The notes under the pieces are model-generated. The model made no database searches. It had not been told where the DNA came from and was given only the letters and a program-made list of their open reading frames with translations. A program made the translations under genes and the position numbers. 64,000 nucleotides of DNA from Leptasterias polaris. Lineage: Eukaryota > Echinodermata > Asteroidea > Forcipulatida > Asteriidae. The stretch is from contig JAZGTN010000037.1 in NCBI GenBank assembly GCA_037783415.1, positions 1,240,001-1,304,000 of the forward strand, in the 5' to 3' direction. Of this stretch, positions 12,856-26,390 are shown in pieces. Position 1 is the first letter of the stretch; the number at the start of each line of letters is the position of its first letter.

Positions 12856-15031
12856 ATGTATTGCGTCGAAATACGAGCATTTTTACATGCGCGTACTAAG
12901 CACCCGACAACGCCTACAAGCGATCAAAAGTTTTTAAGGGGTGTGCACACAGAGCAGTCACTTTTGGTAAGCCAATCAGCATTGATTTTTAGTGCTTCCC
13001 TTCCAGGGGCTAGAGACATACGCAGAGTTAGCGGGCGTTACGGTACGCTGCCCATGGTAGCAAGGCTCTGGCTACACCATTATACAATAGATTCTTTATA
13101 TGGTGTACTTGAAAACATTATTTAAGACAAATAATGCTATTACTCACGATTTGTTACTGGAGGGAGCTTCTGTCTTAGTTTTCAACTTGCTGTCCTTTGG
13201 TTCGGTTTTAGATGCGGCGGCCATCATGCCTAAATTGAAACTGACTCTGCTCTCGTCATCCTCCCGTTGTAGCTCGAGGATCGAGGACTCGAGGATCGAG
13301 GACTCGAGGATCGAGGACTCGAGGATCGAGGACTCGAGGATCGAGGACTCGAGGATCGAGGACTCGAGGATCGAGGATCGAGGACTCGAGGACTCGAGGA
13401 TCGAGGACTCGAGGATCGAGGACTCGAGGATCGAGGACTCGAGGATCGAGGACTCGAGGATCGAGGACTCGAGGATCGAGGACTCGAGGATCGAGGACTC
13501 GAGGACTCGAGGATCGAGGACTCGAGGATCGAGGACTCGAGGACTCGAGGATCGAGGACTCGAGGACTCGAGGATCGAGGACTCGAGGATCGAGGACTCG
13601 AGGATCGAGGACTCGAGGATCGAGGACTCGAGGATCGAGGACTCGAGGATCGAGGATCGAGGACTCGAGGATCGAGGACTCGAGGACTCGAGGATCGAGG
13701 ACTCGAGGATCGAGGACTCGAGGATCGAGGACTCGAGGATCGAGGACTCGAGGATCGAGGACTCGAGGATCGAGGACTCGAGGATCGAGTCAGCCAGTTT
13801 TCTGTCCGTGTCACCTTGGCTTTCTTCTTCCGCTCCTCTTCCTGCATTTCAAAAGGAACAAAAATGAAACTAGAAATTCAGTTTTTGTTACATCACAAAA
13901 ACAAGGTGTTCGTGAATGTCATCAAATAACATCATAAAATAATGATGTAATTTCACCTTTCCAGCGTGAAATTATGAATGTTAATAGTTTTTTCTTTCAA
14001 CTTCCGGTTTGAACAAGTTGAACAAGTAGACAAGTTCCATAACAAAAAACAGAACTTGTATTCAACCTCCTTGTACACAGGGAAGACAAGTTTCATGCTT
14101 TTTATCATAACTATTTTGAATCTTTGATTCTTTGAATTCACTCAGGACCTGAAGATACCGATATTGTACCATTTTTTTTTTTTTTTTGGGGGGGGGGGTC
14201 TGTGGTCTTGAATACCTCAATGATTTCATCCAGAGCCGATTTCCTCTTCCCACCCTTGCCCTGACTGTTGCCGTCTTTCTTCGTGACTGACTGTGTATCT
14301 TTCAGTGGGTTAGCACAACTGGAATGCCTGGATATAGAAATATAAATAATGATAAATAAAATTTTAAAAATAATGATAATACATTGTAATACACAGTTCT
14401 TATTTAGCGCTTTAACACACCTGAACAGTGTCTTGAAGCGCTCATTTAACTTTTTACGGCAGGTATTCCGAGCTGTGTTTGAATGATGAGATCCTTTTAT
14501 GTAGCACCATGAGTTTACAAATCACTAAGCAATAAGCGTTAAAGTGTCTTGCTCTAGTGTCACAACCGGGACCTGAACCCACACTTTGTCAACACCAAAA
14601 CTTCTAAGTCTGGTGCACTAGATCACTCGGCCATAACACGATAATAATAATAATAATAATATTAATAATAATAATAATAATAATAATAACTAGTTCTTAT
14701 ATAGCGCACTTTACAATAACGTATAAACGCACTTTACATTAGTGCCCTGGTTGTTTGGCCAATAACATTCCTTTAATCTCTCTCAGTTCCCTGGGGAGTA
14801 TACAACCCTGGGCTGCCGTGGCACTCTGAAGGCTTTTTCAAACACAATATCAACCTCTGCCCTCGCAGGTACCCACTTATACCCCTGGGTGAAGAGAAGC
14901 AAATATAGCAAAGTGTCTTGCTCAAGGACACAAGCGTCATGACCGGGACTCGAACCCACACCCAGATGACTAAACCACCAGAAATTGAATCCGATGCTCT
15001 TAACCACTCGGCCATGACACCCTACAATCTT
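12856..15031 (-). repeat. Array unit 5
   Basis: The minisatellite spans 13273-13789 (517 bp), the exon 6 copy 14216-14318 and the SINE pair 14392-15022. Its exon 6 copy has TTGTGCT at the acceptor side, changing the first full codon from Trp to Cys, a variant shared only with unit 6. A-type marker. Confidence 0.9.
13148..13841 (-). pseudogene. KIN: Fused exon 7-minisatellite-exon 5, unit 5 (out of frame)
   Basis: The fused exon is 694 nt. The exon 7 frame ends with the YNGRMTRAESVSI tail. The minisatellite is dominated by regular 15-bp dimers, so the translation is mostly SSSPR repeats. Confidence 0.85.
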
Positions 15032-15731
15032 GGATCGAGGATCGAGGACTCGAGGATCGAGGACTCGAGGATCGAGGACTCGAGGATCGAGGACTCGAGG
15101 ATCGAGGATCGAGGACTCGAGGACTCGAGGATCGAGGACTCGAGGATCGATTCAGCCAGTTTTCTGTCCGTGTCACCTTGGCTTTCTTCTTCCGCTCCTC
15201 TTCCTGCATTTCAAAAGGAACAAAAATGAAACTAGAAATTCAGTTTTTGTTACATCACAAAAACAAGGTGTTCGTGAATGTCATCAAATAACATCATAAA
15301 ATAATGATGTCATTTCACGGCAATAATAATTGCGCGGCGAGATTGTACACCATTGGAAACGAGGTTGTACCACATGGCTTAATAGCATGCACTAGCTTTA
15401 GTTAGTAGAGTATTTCTCGCAGCCGTTTTGGGGGAATGGAATTATTTTTGCGGTGGCGGTGGTCAAAACCGTATTTTTTTTGGAAAACCTGTACACTCGT
15501 ATTTTTAAAGAAAACCCGTACGAAATACGGAAAAAACGTACATGTACTAGTTGGCATGTCTGCTTAACCACTCGGCCATGACACCCTACAATCTTGAATC
15601 TAACTGAGCCCAAATGGTAGCATTTAATCAATTCCTACTGCTCAAGAGGGTTCAAGTTCAAGATAAAGTACAGGATTGGTTATTGTAAAAAAACAAAACA
15701 ATTTCATTCGTTTCAATTTGATTCATTTGAA
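15032..15731 (-). repeat. Scrambled partial unit (5')
   Basis: Pieces in plus order are: a 119-bp minisatellite (15032-15150) joined directly to SINE flank; an exon 7 fragment with intact acceptor (to 15203); the start of intron 6 to about 15318; about 6 bp of filler; the right end of the TIR transposon (15325-15562) with its CTTAAC duplication; then the SINE head (15563-15586). Exon 5, exon 6 and most of the SINEs are missing. The joints look like multi-step template switching within the array. Confidence 0.85.
15325..15562. mobile_element. Truncated right end of the TIR transposon
   Basis: The sequence matches the last about 230 bp of the element at 11367-12686, including its right TIR, and sits at the same SINE position. 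It was therefore copied by array duplication, not by a second insertion. It has an extra CATG before TACTAG. Confidence 0.85.
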
Positions 15732-18692
15732 ATGTATTGCGTCGAAATACGAGCATTTTTACATGCGCGTACTAAGCACCCGACAACGCCTACAAGCGAT
15801 CAAAAGTTTTTAAGGGGTGTGCACACAGAGCAGTCACTTTTGGTAAGCCAATCAGCATTGATTTTTAGTGCTTCCCTTCCAGGGGCTAGAGACATACGCA
15901 GAGTTAGCGGGCGTTACGGTACGCTGCCCATGGTAGCAAGGCTCTGGCTACACCATTATACAATAGATTCTTTATATGGTGTACTTGAAAACATTATTTA
16001 AGACAAATAATGCTATTACTCACGATTTGTTACTGGAGGGAGCTTCTGTCTTAGTCTTCAACTTGCTGTCCTTTGGTTCGGTTTTAGATGCGGCGGCCAT
16101 CATGCCTAAATTGAAACTGACTCTGCTCTCGTCATCCTCCCGTTGTAGCTCGAGGATCGAGGACTCGAGGATCGAGGACTCGAGGATCGAGGATCGAGGA
16201 CTCGAGGATCGAGGACTCGAGGATCGAGGACTCGAGGACTCGAGGACTCGAGGATCGAGGACTCGAGGATCGAGGACTCGAGGATCGAGGACTCGAGGAC
16301 TCGAGGATCGAGGACTCGAGGATCGAGGACTCGAGGACTCGAGGATCGAGGATCGAGGACTCGAGGATCGAGGACTCGAGGATCGAGGACTCGAGGATCG
16401 AGGACTCGAGGATCGAGGACTCGAGGATCGAGGACTCGAGGATCGAGGACTCGAGGACTCGAGGATCGAGGACTCGAGGACTCGAGGACTCGAGGATCGA
16501 GGACTCGAGGACTCGAGGATCGAGGACTCGAGGACTCGAGGATCGAGGATCGAGGACTCGAGGATCGAGGACTCGAGGACTCGAGGATCGAGGACTCGAG
16601 GATCGAGGACTCGAGGATCGAGGATCGAGGACTCGAGGATCGAGGACTCGAGGATCGAGGACTCGAGGACTCGAGGATCGAGGATCGAGGACTCGAGGAT
16701 CGAGGATCGAGGACTCGAGGATCGAGGATCGAGGACTCGAGGACTCGAGGACTCGAGGATCGAGGATCGAGGACTCGAGGACTCGAGGACTCGAGGATCG
16801 AGGATCGAGGACTCGAGGATCGAGGACTCGAGGATCGAGGATCGAGGACTCGAGGATCGAGGACTCGAGGACTCGAGGATCGAGGACTCGAGGATCGAGG
16901 ACTCGAGGATCGAGGACTCGAGGACTCGAGGACTCGAGGATCAAGGACTCGAGGATCGAGGACTCGAGGATCGAGGACTCGAGGATCGAGGACTCGAGGA
17001 TCGAGGACTCGAGGACTCGAGGATCGAGGACTCGAGGATCGAGGACTCGAGGATCGAGGACTCGAGGATCGAGGACTCGAGGATCGAGGACTCGAGGATC
17101 GAGGACTCGAGGATCGAGGACTCGAGGATCGAGGACTCGAGGATCGAGGACTCGAGGATCGAGGACTCGAGGATCGAGGATCGAGGACTCGAGGATCGAG
17201 GACTCGAGGACTCGAGGATCGAGGACTCGAGGATCGAGGACTCGAGGATCGAGGACTCGAGGATCGAGGACTCGAGGATCGAGGACTCGAGGATCGAGGA
17301 CTCGAGGATCGAGTCAGCCAGTTTTCTGTCCGTGTCACCTTGGCTTTCTTCTTCCGCTCCTCTTCCTGCATTTCAAAAGGAACAAAAATGAAACTAGAAA
17401 TTCAGTTTTTGTTACATCACAAAAACAAGGTGTTCGTGAATGTCATCAAATAACATCATAAAATAATGATGTAATTTCACCTTTCCAGCGTGAAATTATG
17501 AATGTTAATAGTTTTTTCTTTCAACTTCCGGTTTGAACAAGTTGAACAAGTAGACAAGTTCCATAACAAAAAACAGAACTTGTATTCAACCTCCTTGTAC
17601 ACAGGGAAGACAAGTTTCATGCTTTTTATCATAACTATTTTGAATCTTTGATTCTTTGAATTCACTCAGGACCTGAAGATACCGATATTGTACCATTTAT
17701 TTTTTTTTTTTTGGGGGGGGGGGTCTGTGGTCTTGAATACCTCAATGATTTCATCCAGAGCCGATTTCCTCTTCCCACCCTTGCCCTGACTGTTGCCGTC
17801 TTTCTTCGTGACTGACTGTGTATCTTTCAGTGGGTTAGCACAACTGGAATGCCTGGATATAGAAATATAAATAATGATAAATAAAATTTTAAAAATAATG
17901 ATAATACATTGTAATACACAGTTCTTATTTAGCGCTTTAACACACCTGAACAGTGTCTTGAAGCGCTCATTTAACTTTTTACGGCAGGTATTCCGAGCTG
18001 TGTTTGAATGATGAGATCCTTTTATGTAGCACCATGAGTTTACAAATCACTAAGCAATAAGCGTTAAAGTGTCTTGCTCTAGTGTCACAACCGGGACCTG
18101 AACCCACACTTTGTCAACACCAAAACTTCTAAGTCTGGTGCACTAGATCACTCGGCCATAACACGATAATAATAATAATAATAATATTAATAATAATAAT
18201 AATAATAATAATAACTAGTTCTTATATAGCGCACTTTACAATAACGTATAAACGCACTTTACATTAGTGCCCTGGTTGTTTGGCCAATAACATTCCTTTA
18301 ATCTCTCTCAGTTCCCTGGGGAGTATACAACCCTGGGCTGCCGTGGCACTCTGAAGGCTTTTTCAAACACAATATCAACCTCTGCCCTCGCAGGTACCCA
18401 CTTATACCCCTGGGTGAAGAGAAGCAAATATAGCAAAGTGTCTTGCTCAAGGACACAAGCGTCATGACCGGGACTCGAACCCACACCCAGATGACTAAAC
18501 CACCAGAAATTGAATCCGATGCTCTTAACCACTCGGCCATGACACCCTACAATCTTGAATCTAACTGAGCCCAAATGGTAGCATTTAATCAATTCCTACT
18601 GCTCAAGAGGGTTCAAGTTCAAGATAAAGTACAGGATTGGTTATTGTAAAAAAAAAAAACAATTTCATTCGTTTCAATTTGATTCATTTGAA
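15732..18692 (-). repeat. Array unit 6
   Basis: The minisatellite spans 16149-17313 (1165 bp), the exon 6 copy 17741-17843 and the SINE pair 17917-18547. It shares the exon 6 Trp-to-Cys change with unit 5. It is A-type at the intron-6 marker, the only A-type unit with a long minisatellite. Confidence 0.9.
16024..17365 (-). pseudogene. KIN: Fused exon 7-minisatellite-exon 5, unit 6 (out of frame)
   Basis: The fused exon is 1342 nt and ends with the YNGRMTRAESVSI tail. A second frame is also open across most of the minisatellite (16944-16132), showing how weakly the repeat constrains frame. Confidence 0.85.
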
Positions 18693-21328
18693 ATGTATTG
18701 CGTCGAAATACGAGCATTTTTACATGCGCGTACTAAGCACCCGACAACGCCTACAAGCGATCAAAAGTTTTTAAGGGGTGTGCACACAGAGCAGTCACTT
18801 TTGGTAAGCCAATCAGCATTGATTTTTAGTGCTTCCCTTCCAGGGGCTAGAGACATACGCAGAGTTAGCGGGCATTACAGTACGCTGCCCATGGTAGCAA
18901 GGCTCTGGCTACACCATTATACAATAGATTCTTTATATGGTGTACTTGAAAACATTATTTAAGACAAATAATGCTATTACTCACGATTTGTTACTGGAGG
19001 GAGCTTCTGTCTTAGTCTTCAACTTGCTGTCCTTTGGTTCGGTTTTAGATGCGGCGGCCATCATGCCTAAATTGAAACTGACTCTGCTCTCGTCATCCTC
19101 CCGTTGTAGCTCGAGGATCGAGGACTCGAGGATCGAGGACTCGAGGATCGAGGATCGAGGACTCGAGGATCGAGGACTCGAGGATCGAGGACTCGAGGAC
19201 TCGAGGATCGAGGACTCGAGGATCGAGGACTCGAGGATCGAGGACTCGAGGACTCGAGGATCGAGGACTCGAGGATCGAGGACTCGAGGACTCGAGGATC
19301 GAGGATCGAGGACTCGAGGATCGAGGACTCGAGGATCGAGGACTCGAGGATCGAGGACTCGAGGATCGAGGACTCGAGGATCGAGGACTCGAGGATCGAG
19401 GACTCGAGGACTCGAGGATCGAGGACTCGAGGACTCGAGGATCGAGGACTCGAGGACTCGAGGACTCGAGGATCGAGGATCGAGGACTCGAGGACTCGAG
19501 GATCGAGGACTCGAGGATCGAGGACTCGAGGACTCGAGGATCGAGGACTCGAGGATCGAGGACTCGAGGATCGAGGATCGAGGACTCGAGGATCGAGGAC
19601 TCGAGGATCGAGGACTCGAGGATCGAGGACTCGAGGATCGAGGATCGAGGACTCGAGGATCGAGGATCGAGGACTCGAGGATCGAGGACTCGAGGACTCG
19701 AGGATCGAGGATCGAGGACTCGAGGACTCGAGGATCGAGGATCGAGGACTCGAGGATCGAGGACTCGAGGATCGAGGATCGAGGACTCGAGGATCGAGGA
19801 CTCGAGGACTCGAGGACTCGAGGATCGAGGACTCGAGGATCGAGGACTCGAGGATCGAGGACTCGAGGACTCGAGGACTCGAGGATCGAGGACTCGAGGA
19901 TCGAGGACTCGAGGATCGAGGACTCGAGGATCGAGGACTCGAGGATCGAGTCAGCCAGTTTTCTGTCCGTGTCACCTTGGCTTTCTTCTTCCGCTCCTCT
20001 TCCTGCATTTCAAAAGGAACAAAAATGAAACTAGAAATTCAGTTTTTGTTACATCACAAAAACAAGGTGTTCGTGAATGTCATCAAATAACATCATAAAA
20101 TAATGATGTCATTTCACCTTTCCAGCGTGAAATTATGAATGTTAATAGTTTTTTCTTTCAACTTCCGGTTTGAACAAGTTGAACAAGTAGACAAGTTCCA
20201 TAACAAAAAACAGAACTTGTATTCAACCTCCTTGTACACAGGGAAGACAAGTTTCATGCTTTTTATCATAACTATTTTGAATCTTTGATTCTTTGAATTC
20301 ACTCAGGACCTGAAGATACCGATATTGTACCATTTCTATTTATTTTTTTTGGGGGGGGGTCTGTGGTCTTGAATACCTCAATGATTTCATCCAGAGCCGA
20401 TTTCCTCTTCCCACCCTTGCCCTGACTGTTGCCGTCTTTCTTCGTGACTGACTGTGTATCTTTCAGTGGGTTAGCCCAACTGGAATGCCTGGATATAGAA
20501 ATATAAATAATGATAAATAAAATTTTAAAAATAATGATAATACATTGTAATACACAGTTCTTATTTAGCGCTTTAACACACCTGAACAGTGTCTTGAAGC
20601 GCTCATTTAACTTTTTACGGCAGGTATTCCGAGCTGTGTTTGAATGATGAGATCCTTTTATGTAGCACCTTGAGTTTACAAATCACTAAGCAATAAGCGT
20701 TAAAGTGTCTTGCTCTAGTGTCACAACCGGGACCTGAACACACACTTTGTCAACACCAAAACTTCTAAGTCTGGTGCACTAGATCACTCGGCCATAACAC
20801 GATAATAATAATAATAATAATATTAATAATAATAATAATAATAATAATAACTAGTTCTTATATAGCGCACTTTACAATAACGTATAAACGCACTTTACAT
20901 TAGTGCCCTGGTTGTTTGGCCAATAACATTCCTTTAATCTCTCTCAGTTCCCTGGGGAGTATACAACCCTGGGCTGCCGTGGCACTCTGAAGGCTTTTTC
21001 AAACACAATATCAACCTCTGCCCTCGCAGGTACCCACTTATACCCCTGGGTGAAGAGAAGCAAATATAGCAAAGTGTCTTGCTCAAGGACACAAGCGTCA
21101 TGACCGGGACTCGAACCCACACCCAGATGACTAAACCACCAGAAATTGAATCCGATGCTCTTAACCACTCGGCCATGACACCCTACAATCTTGAATCTAA
21201 CTGAGCCCAAATGGTAGCATTTAATCAATTCCTACTGCTCAAGAGGGTTCAAGTTCAAGATAAAGTACAGGATTGGTTATTGTAAAAAAACAAAACAATT
21301 TCATTCGTTTCAATTTGATTCATTTGAA
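18693..21328 (-). repeat. Array unit 7
   Basis: The minisatellite spans 19110-19950 (841 bp), the exon 6 copy 20377-20479 and the SINE pair 20553-21183. C-type marker. The intron-5 flank carries private changes (GGGCATTACAG instead of GGGCGTTACGG near 18870). Confidence 0.9.
18985..20002 (-). pseudogene. KIN: Fused exon 7-minisatellite-exon 5, unit 7 (out of frame)
   Basis: The fused exon is 1018 nt, open from exon 7, and ends in the YNGRMTRAESVSI tail. Confidence 0.85.
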
Positions 21329-23609
21329 ATGTATTGCGTCGAAATACGAGCATTTTTACATGCGCGTACTAAGCACCCGACAACGCCTACAAGCGATCAA
21401 AAGTTTTTAAGGGGTGTGCACACAGAGCAGTCACTTTTGGTAAGCCAATCAGCATTGATTTTTAGTGCTTCCCTTCCAGGGGCTAGAGACATACGCAGAG
21501 TTAGCGGGCGTTACGGTACGCTGCCCATGGTAGCAAGGCTCTGGCTACACCATTATACAATAGATTCTTTATATGGTGTACTTGAAAACATTATTTAAGA
21601 CAAATAATGCTATTACTCACGATTTGTTACTGGAGGGAGCTTCTGTCTTAGTCTTCAACTTGCTGTCCTTTGGTTCGGTTTTAGATGCGGCGGCCATCAT
21701 GCCTAAATTGAAACTGACTCTGCTCTCGTCATCCTCCCGTTGTAGCTCGAGGATCGAGGACTCGAGGATCGAGGACTCGAGGATCGAGGACTCGAGGATC
21801 GAGGACTCGAGGATCGAGGACTCGAGGACTCGAGGATCGAGGACTCGAGGATCGAGGATCGAGGACTCGAGGATCGAGGATCGAGGACTCGAGGATCGAG
21901 GACTCGAGGATCGAGGATCGAGGACTCGAGGATCGAGGACTCGAGGATCGAGGACTCGAGGACTCGAGGATCGAGGACTCGAGGACTCGAGGATCGAGGA
22001 CTCGAGGATCGAGGACTCGAGGACTCGAGGATCGAGGATCGAGGACTCGAGGATCGAGGACTCGAGGATCGAGGACTCGAGGATCGAGGACTCGAGGATC
22101 GAGGACTCGAGGACTCGAGGATCGAGGACTCGAGGATCGAGGACTCGAGGACTCGAGGATCGAGGACTCGAGGATCGAGGACTCGAGGATCGAGGACTCG
22201 AGGATCGAGGATCGAGGACTCGAGGATCGAGTCAGCCAGTTTTCTGTCCGTGTCACCTTGGCTTTCTTCTTCCGCTCCTCTTCCTGCATTTCAAAAGGAA
22301 CAAAAATGAAACTAGAAATTCAGTTTTTGTTACATCACAAAAACAAGGTGTTCGTGAATGTCATCAAATAACATCATAAAATAATGATGTAATTTCACCT
22401 TTCCAGCGTGAAATTATGAATGTTAATAGTTTTTTCTTTCAACTTCCGGTTTGAACAAGTTGAACAAGTAGACAAGTTCCATAACAAAAAACAGAACTTG
22501 TATTCAACCTCCTTGTACACAGGGAAGACAAGTTTCATGCTTTTTATCATAACTATTTTGAATCTTTGATTCTTTGAATTCACTCAGGACCTGAAGATAC
22601 CGATATTGTACCATTTCTATTTTTTTTTGGGGGGGGGGGGGGGTCTGTGGTCTTGAATACCTCAATGATTTCATCCAGAGCCGATTTCCTCTTCCCACCC
22701 TTGCCCTGACTGTTGCCGTCTTTCTTCGTGACTGACTGTGTATCTTTCAGTGGGTTAGCCCAACTGGAATGCCTGGATATAGAAATATAAATAATGATAA
22801 ATAAAATTTTAAAAATAATGATAATACATTGTAATACACAGTTCTTATTTAGCGCTTTAACACACCTGAACAGTGTCTTGAAGCGCTCATTTAACTTTTT
22901 ACGGCAGGTATTCCGAGCTGTGTTTGAATGATGAGATCCTTTTATGTAGCACCATGAGTTTACAAATCACTAAGCAATAAGCGTTAAAGTGTCTTGTTCT
23001 AGTGTCACAACCAGGACCTGAACCCACACTTTGTCAACACCAAAACTTCTAAGTCTGGTGCACTAGATCACTCGGCCATAACACGATAATAATAATACAA
23101 ATAATATTAATAATAATAATAATAATAATAACTAGTTCTTATATAGCGCACTTTACAATAACGTATAAACGCACTTTACATTAGTGCCCTGGTTGTTTGG
23201 CCAATAACATTCCTTTAATCTCTCTCAGTTCCCTGGGGAGTATACAACCCTGGGCTGCCGTGGCACTCTGAAGGCTTTTTCAAACACAATATCAACCTCT
23301 GCCCTCGCAGGTACCCACTTATACCCCTGGGTGAAGAGAAGCAAATATAGCAAAGTGTCTTGCTCAAGGACACAAGCGTCATGACCGGGACTCGAACCCA
23401 CACCCAGATGACTAAACCACCAGAAATTGAATCCGATGCTCTTAACCACTCGGCCATGACACCCTACAATCTTGAATCTAACTGAGCCCAAATGGTAGCA
23501 TTTAATCAATTCCTACTGCTCAAGAGGGTTCAAGTTCAAGATAAAGTACAGGATTGGTTATTGTAAAAAAACAAAACAATTTCATTCGTTTCAATTTGAT
23601 TCATTTGAA
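21329..23609 (-). repeat. Array unit 8
   Basis: The minisatellite spans 21746-22231 (486 bp), the exon 6 copy 22661-22763 and the SINE pair 22837-23464. It has a TACAAATAATATT interruption in the SINE tail, shared with units 9-12 only. A-type marker. Confidence 0.9.
21621..22283 (-). pseudogene. KIN: Fused exon 7-minisatellite-exon 5, unit 8 (out of frame)
   Basis: The fused exon is 663 nt and open to the RATTGG stop. The exon-5-proximal subunit pattern resembles units 11 and 12. Confidence 0.85.
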
Positions 23610-26390
23610 ATGTATTGCGTCAAAATACGAGCATTTTTACATGCGCGTACTAAGCACCCGACAACGCCTACAAGCGATCAAAAGTTTTTAAGGGGTGTGC
23701 ACACAGAGCAGTCACTTTTGGTAAGCCAATCAGCATTGATTTTTAGTGCTTCCCTTCCAGGGGCTAGAGACATACGCAGAGTTAGCGGGCGTTACGGTAC
23801 GCTGCCCATGGTAGCAAGGCTCTGGCTACACCATTATACAATAGATTCTTTATATGGTGTACTTGAAAACATTATTTAAGACAAATAATGCTATTACTCA
23901 CGATTTGTTACTGGAGGGAGCTTCTGTCTTAGTCTTCAACTTGCTGTCCTTTGGTTCGGTTTTAGATGCGGCGGCCATCATGCCTAAATTGAAACTGACT
24001 CTGCTCTCGTCATCCTCCCGTTGTAGCTCGAGGATCGAGGACTCGAGGATCGAGGATCGAGGACTCGAGGATCGAGGACTCGAGGATCGAGGACTCGAGG
24101 ATCGAGGACTCGAGGACTCGAGGACTCGAGGATCGAGGACTCGAGGACTCGAGGATCGAGGACTCGAGGATCGAGGACTCGAGGATCGAGGACTCAAGGA
24201 TCGAGGACTCGAGGATCGAGGACTCGAGGATCGAGGACTCGAGGATCGAGGACTCGAGGACTCGAGGATCGAGGACTCGAGGATCGAGGACTCGAGGATC
24301 GAGGACTCGAGGATCGAGGACTCGAGGACTCGAGGATCGAGGACTCGAGGATCGAGGACTCGAGGACTCGAGGATCGAGGACTCGAGGACTCGAGGATCG
24401 AGGACTCGAGGACTCGAGGACTCGAGGATCGAGGACTCGAGGATCGAGGACTCGAGGACTCGAGGACTCGAGGATCGAGGACTCGAGGATCGAGGACTCG
24501 AGGATCGAGGACTCGAGGATCGAGGACTCGAGGATCGAGGACTCGAGGATCGAGGACTCGAGGACTCGAGGATCGAGGACTCGAGGATCGAGGACTCGAG
24601 GATCGAGGACTCGAGGATCGAGGACTCGAGGATCGAGGATCGAGGACTCGAGGATCGAGGACTCGAGGATCGAGGACTCGAGGATCGAGGACTCGAGGAC
24701 TCGAGGATCGAGGACTCGAGGATTGAGGACTCGAGGACTCGAGGATCGAGGACTCGAGGATCGAGGACTCGAGGATCGAGGACTCGAGGATCGAGGACTC
24801 GAGGATCGAGGACTCGAGGACTCGAGGACTCGAGGATCGAGGACTCGAGGACTCGAGGATCGAGGACTCGAGGATCGAGGACTCGAGGATCGAGGATCGA
24901 GGACTCGAGGATCGAGGACTCGAGGATCGAGGACTCGAGGATCGAGGACTCGAGGATCGAGGATCGAGGACTCGAGGATCGAGGACTCGAGGATCGAGGA
25001 CTCGAGGATCGAGTCAGCCAGTTTTCTGTCCGTGTCACCTTGGCTTTCTTCTTCCGCTCCTCTTCCTGCATTTCAAAAGGAACAAAAATGAAACTAGAAT
25101 TCAGTTTTTGTTACATCACAAAAACAAGGTGTTCGTGAATGTCATCAAATAACATCATAAAATAATGATGTCATTTCACCTTTCCAGCGTGAAATTATGA
25201 ATGTTAATAGTTTTTTCTTTCAACTTCCGGTTTGAACAAGTTGAACAAGTAGACAAGTTCCATAACAAAAAACAGAACTTGTATTCAACCTCCTTGTACA
25301 CAGGGAAGACAAGTTTCATGCTTTTTATCATAACTATTTTGAATCTTTGATTCTTTGAATTCACTCAGGACCTGAAGATACCGATATTGTACCATTTCTA
25401 TTTATTTTTTTTGGGGGGGGGTCTGTGGTCTTGAATACCTCAATGATTTCATCCAGAGCCGATTTCCTCTTCCCACCCTTGCCCTGACTGTTGCCGTCTT
25501 TCTTCGTGACTGACTGTGTATCTTTCAGTGGGTTAGCCCAACTGGAATGCCTGGATATAGAAATATAAATAATGATAAATAAAATTTTAAAAATAATGAT
25601 AATACATTGTAATACACAGTTCTTATTTAGCGCTTTAACACACCTGAACAGTGTCTTGAAGCGCTCATTTAACTTTTTACGGCAGGTATTCCGAGCTGTG
25701 TTTGAATGATGAGATCCTTTTATGTAGCACCTTGAGTTTACAAATCACTAAGCAATAAGCGTTAAAGTGTCTTGCTCTAGTGTCACAACCGGGACCTGAA
25801 CCCACACTTTGTCAACACCAAAACTTCTAAGTCTGGTGCACTAGATCACTCGGCCATAACACGATAATAATAATACAAATAATATTAATAATAATAATAA
25901 TAATAATAATAACTAGTTCTTATATAGCGCACTTTACAATAACGTATAAACGCACTTTACATTAGTGCCCTGGTTGTTTGGCCAATAACATTCCTTTAAT
26001 CTCTCTCAGTTCCCTGGGGAGTATACAACCCTGGGCTGCCGTGGCACTCTGAAGGCTTTTTCAAACACAATATCAACCTCTGCCCTCGCAGGTACCCACT
26101 TATACCCCTGGGTGAAGAGAAGCAAATATAGCAAAGTGTCTTGCTCAAGGACACAAGCGTCATGACCGGGACTCGAACCCACACCCAGATGACTAAACCA
26201 CCAGAAATTGAATCCGATGCTCTTAACCACTCGGCCATGACATCCTACAATCTTGAATCTAACTGAGCCCAAATGGTAGCATTTAATCAATTCCTACTGC
26301 TCAAGAGGGTTCAAGTTCAAGATAAAGTACAGGATTGGTTATTGTAAAAAAACAAAACAATTTCATTCGTTTCAATTTGATTCATTTGAA
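23610..26390 (-). repeat. Array unit 9
   Basis: The minisatellite spans 24027-25013 (987 bp), the exon 6 copy 25439-25541 and the SINE pair 25615-26245. C-type marker. It shares GCGTCAAAATACG in intron 5 with unit 13 only, and GACATCC at the SINE head with units 10 and 11. Confidence 0.9.
23902..25065 (-). pseudogene. KIN: Fused exon 7-minisatellite-exon 5, unit 9 (out of frame)
   Basis: The fused exon is 1164 nt, open from exon 7, and ends in RATTGG. It includes CpG-to-TpG or CpA changes (GGATTGAGG near 24723, ACTCAAGG near 24194). Confidence 0.85.
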
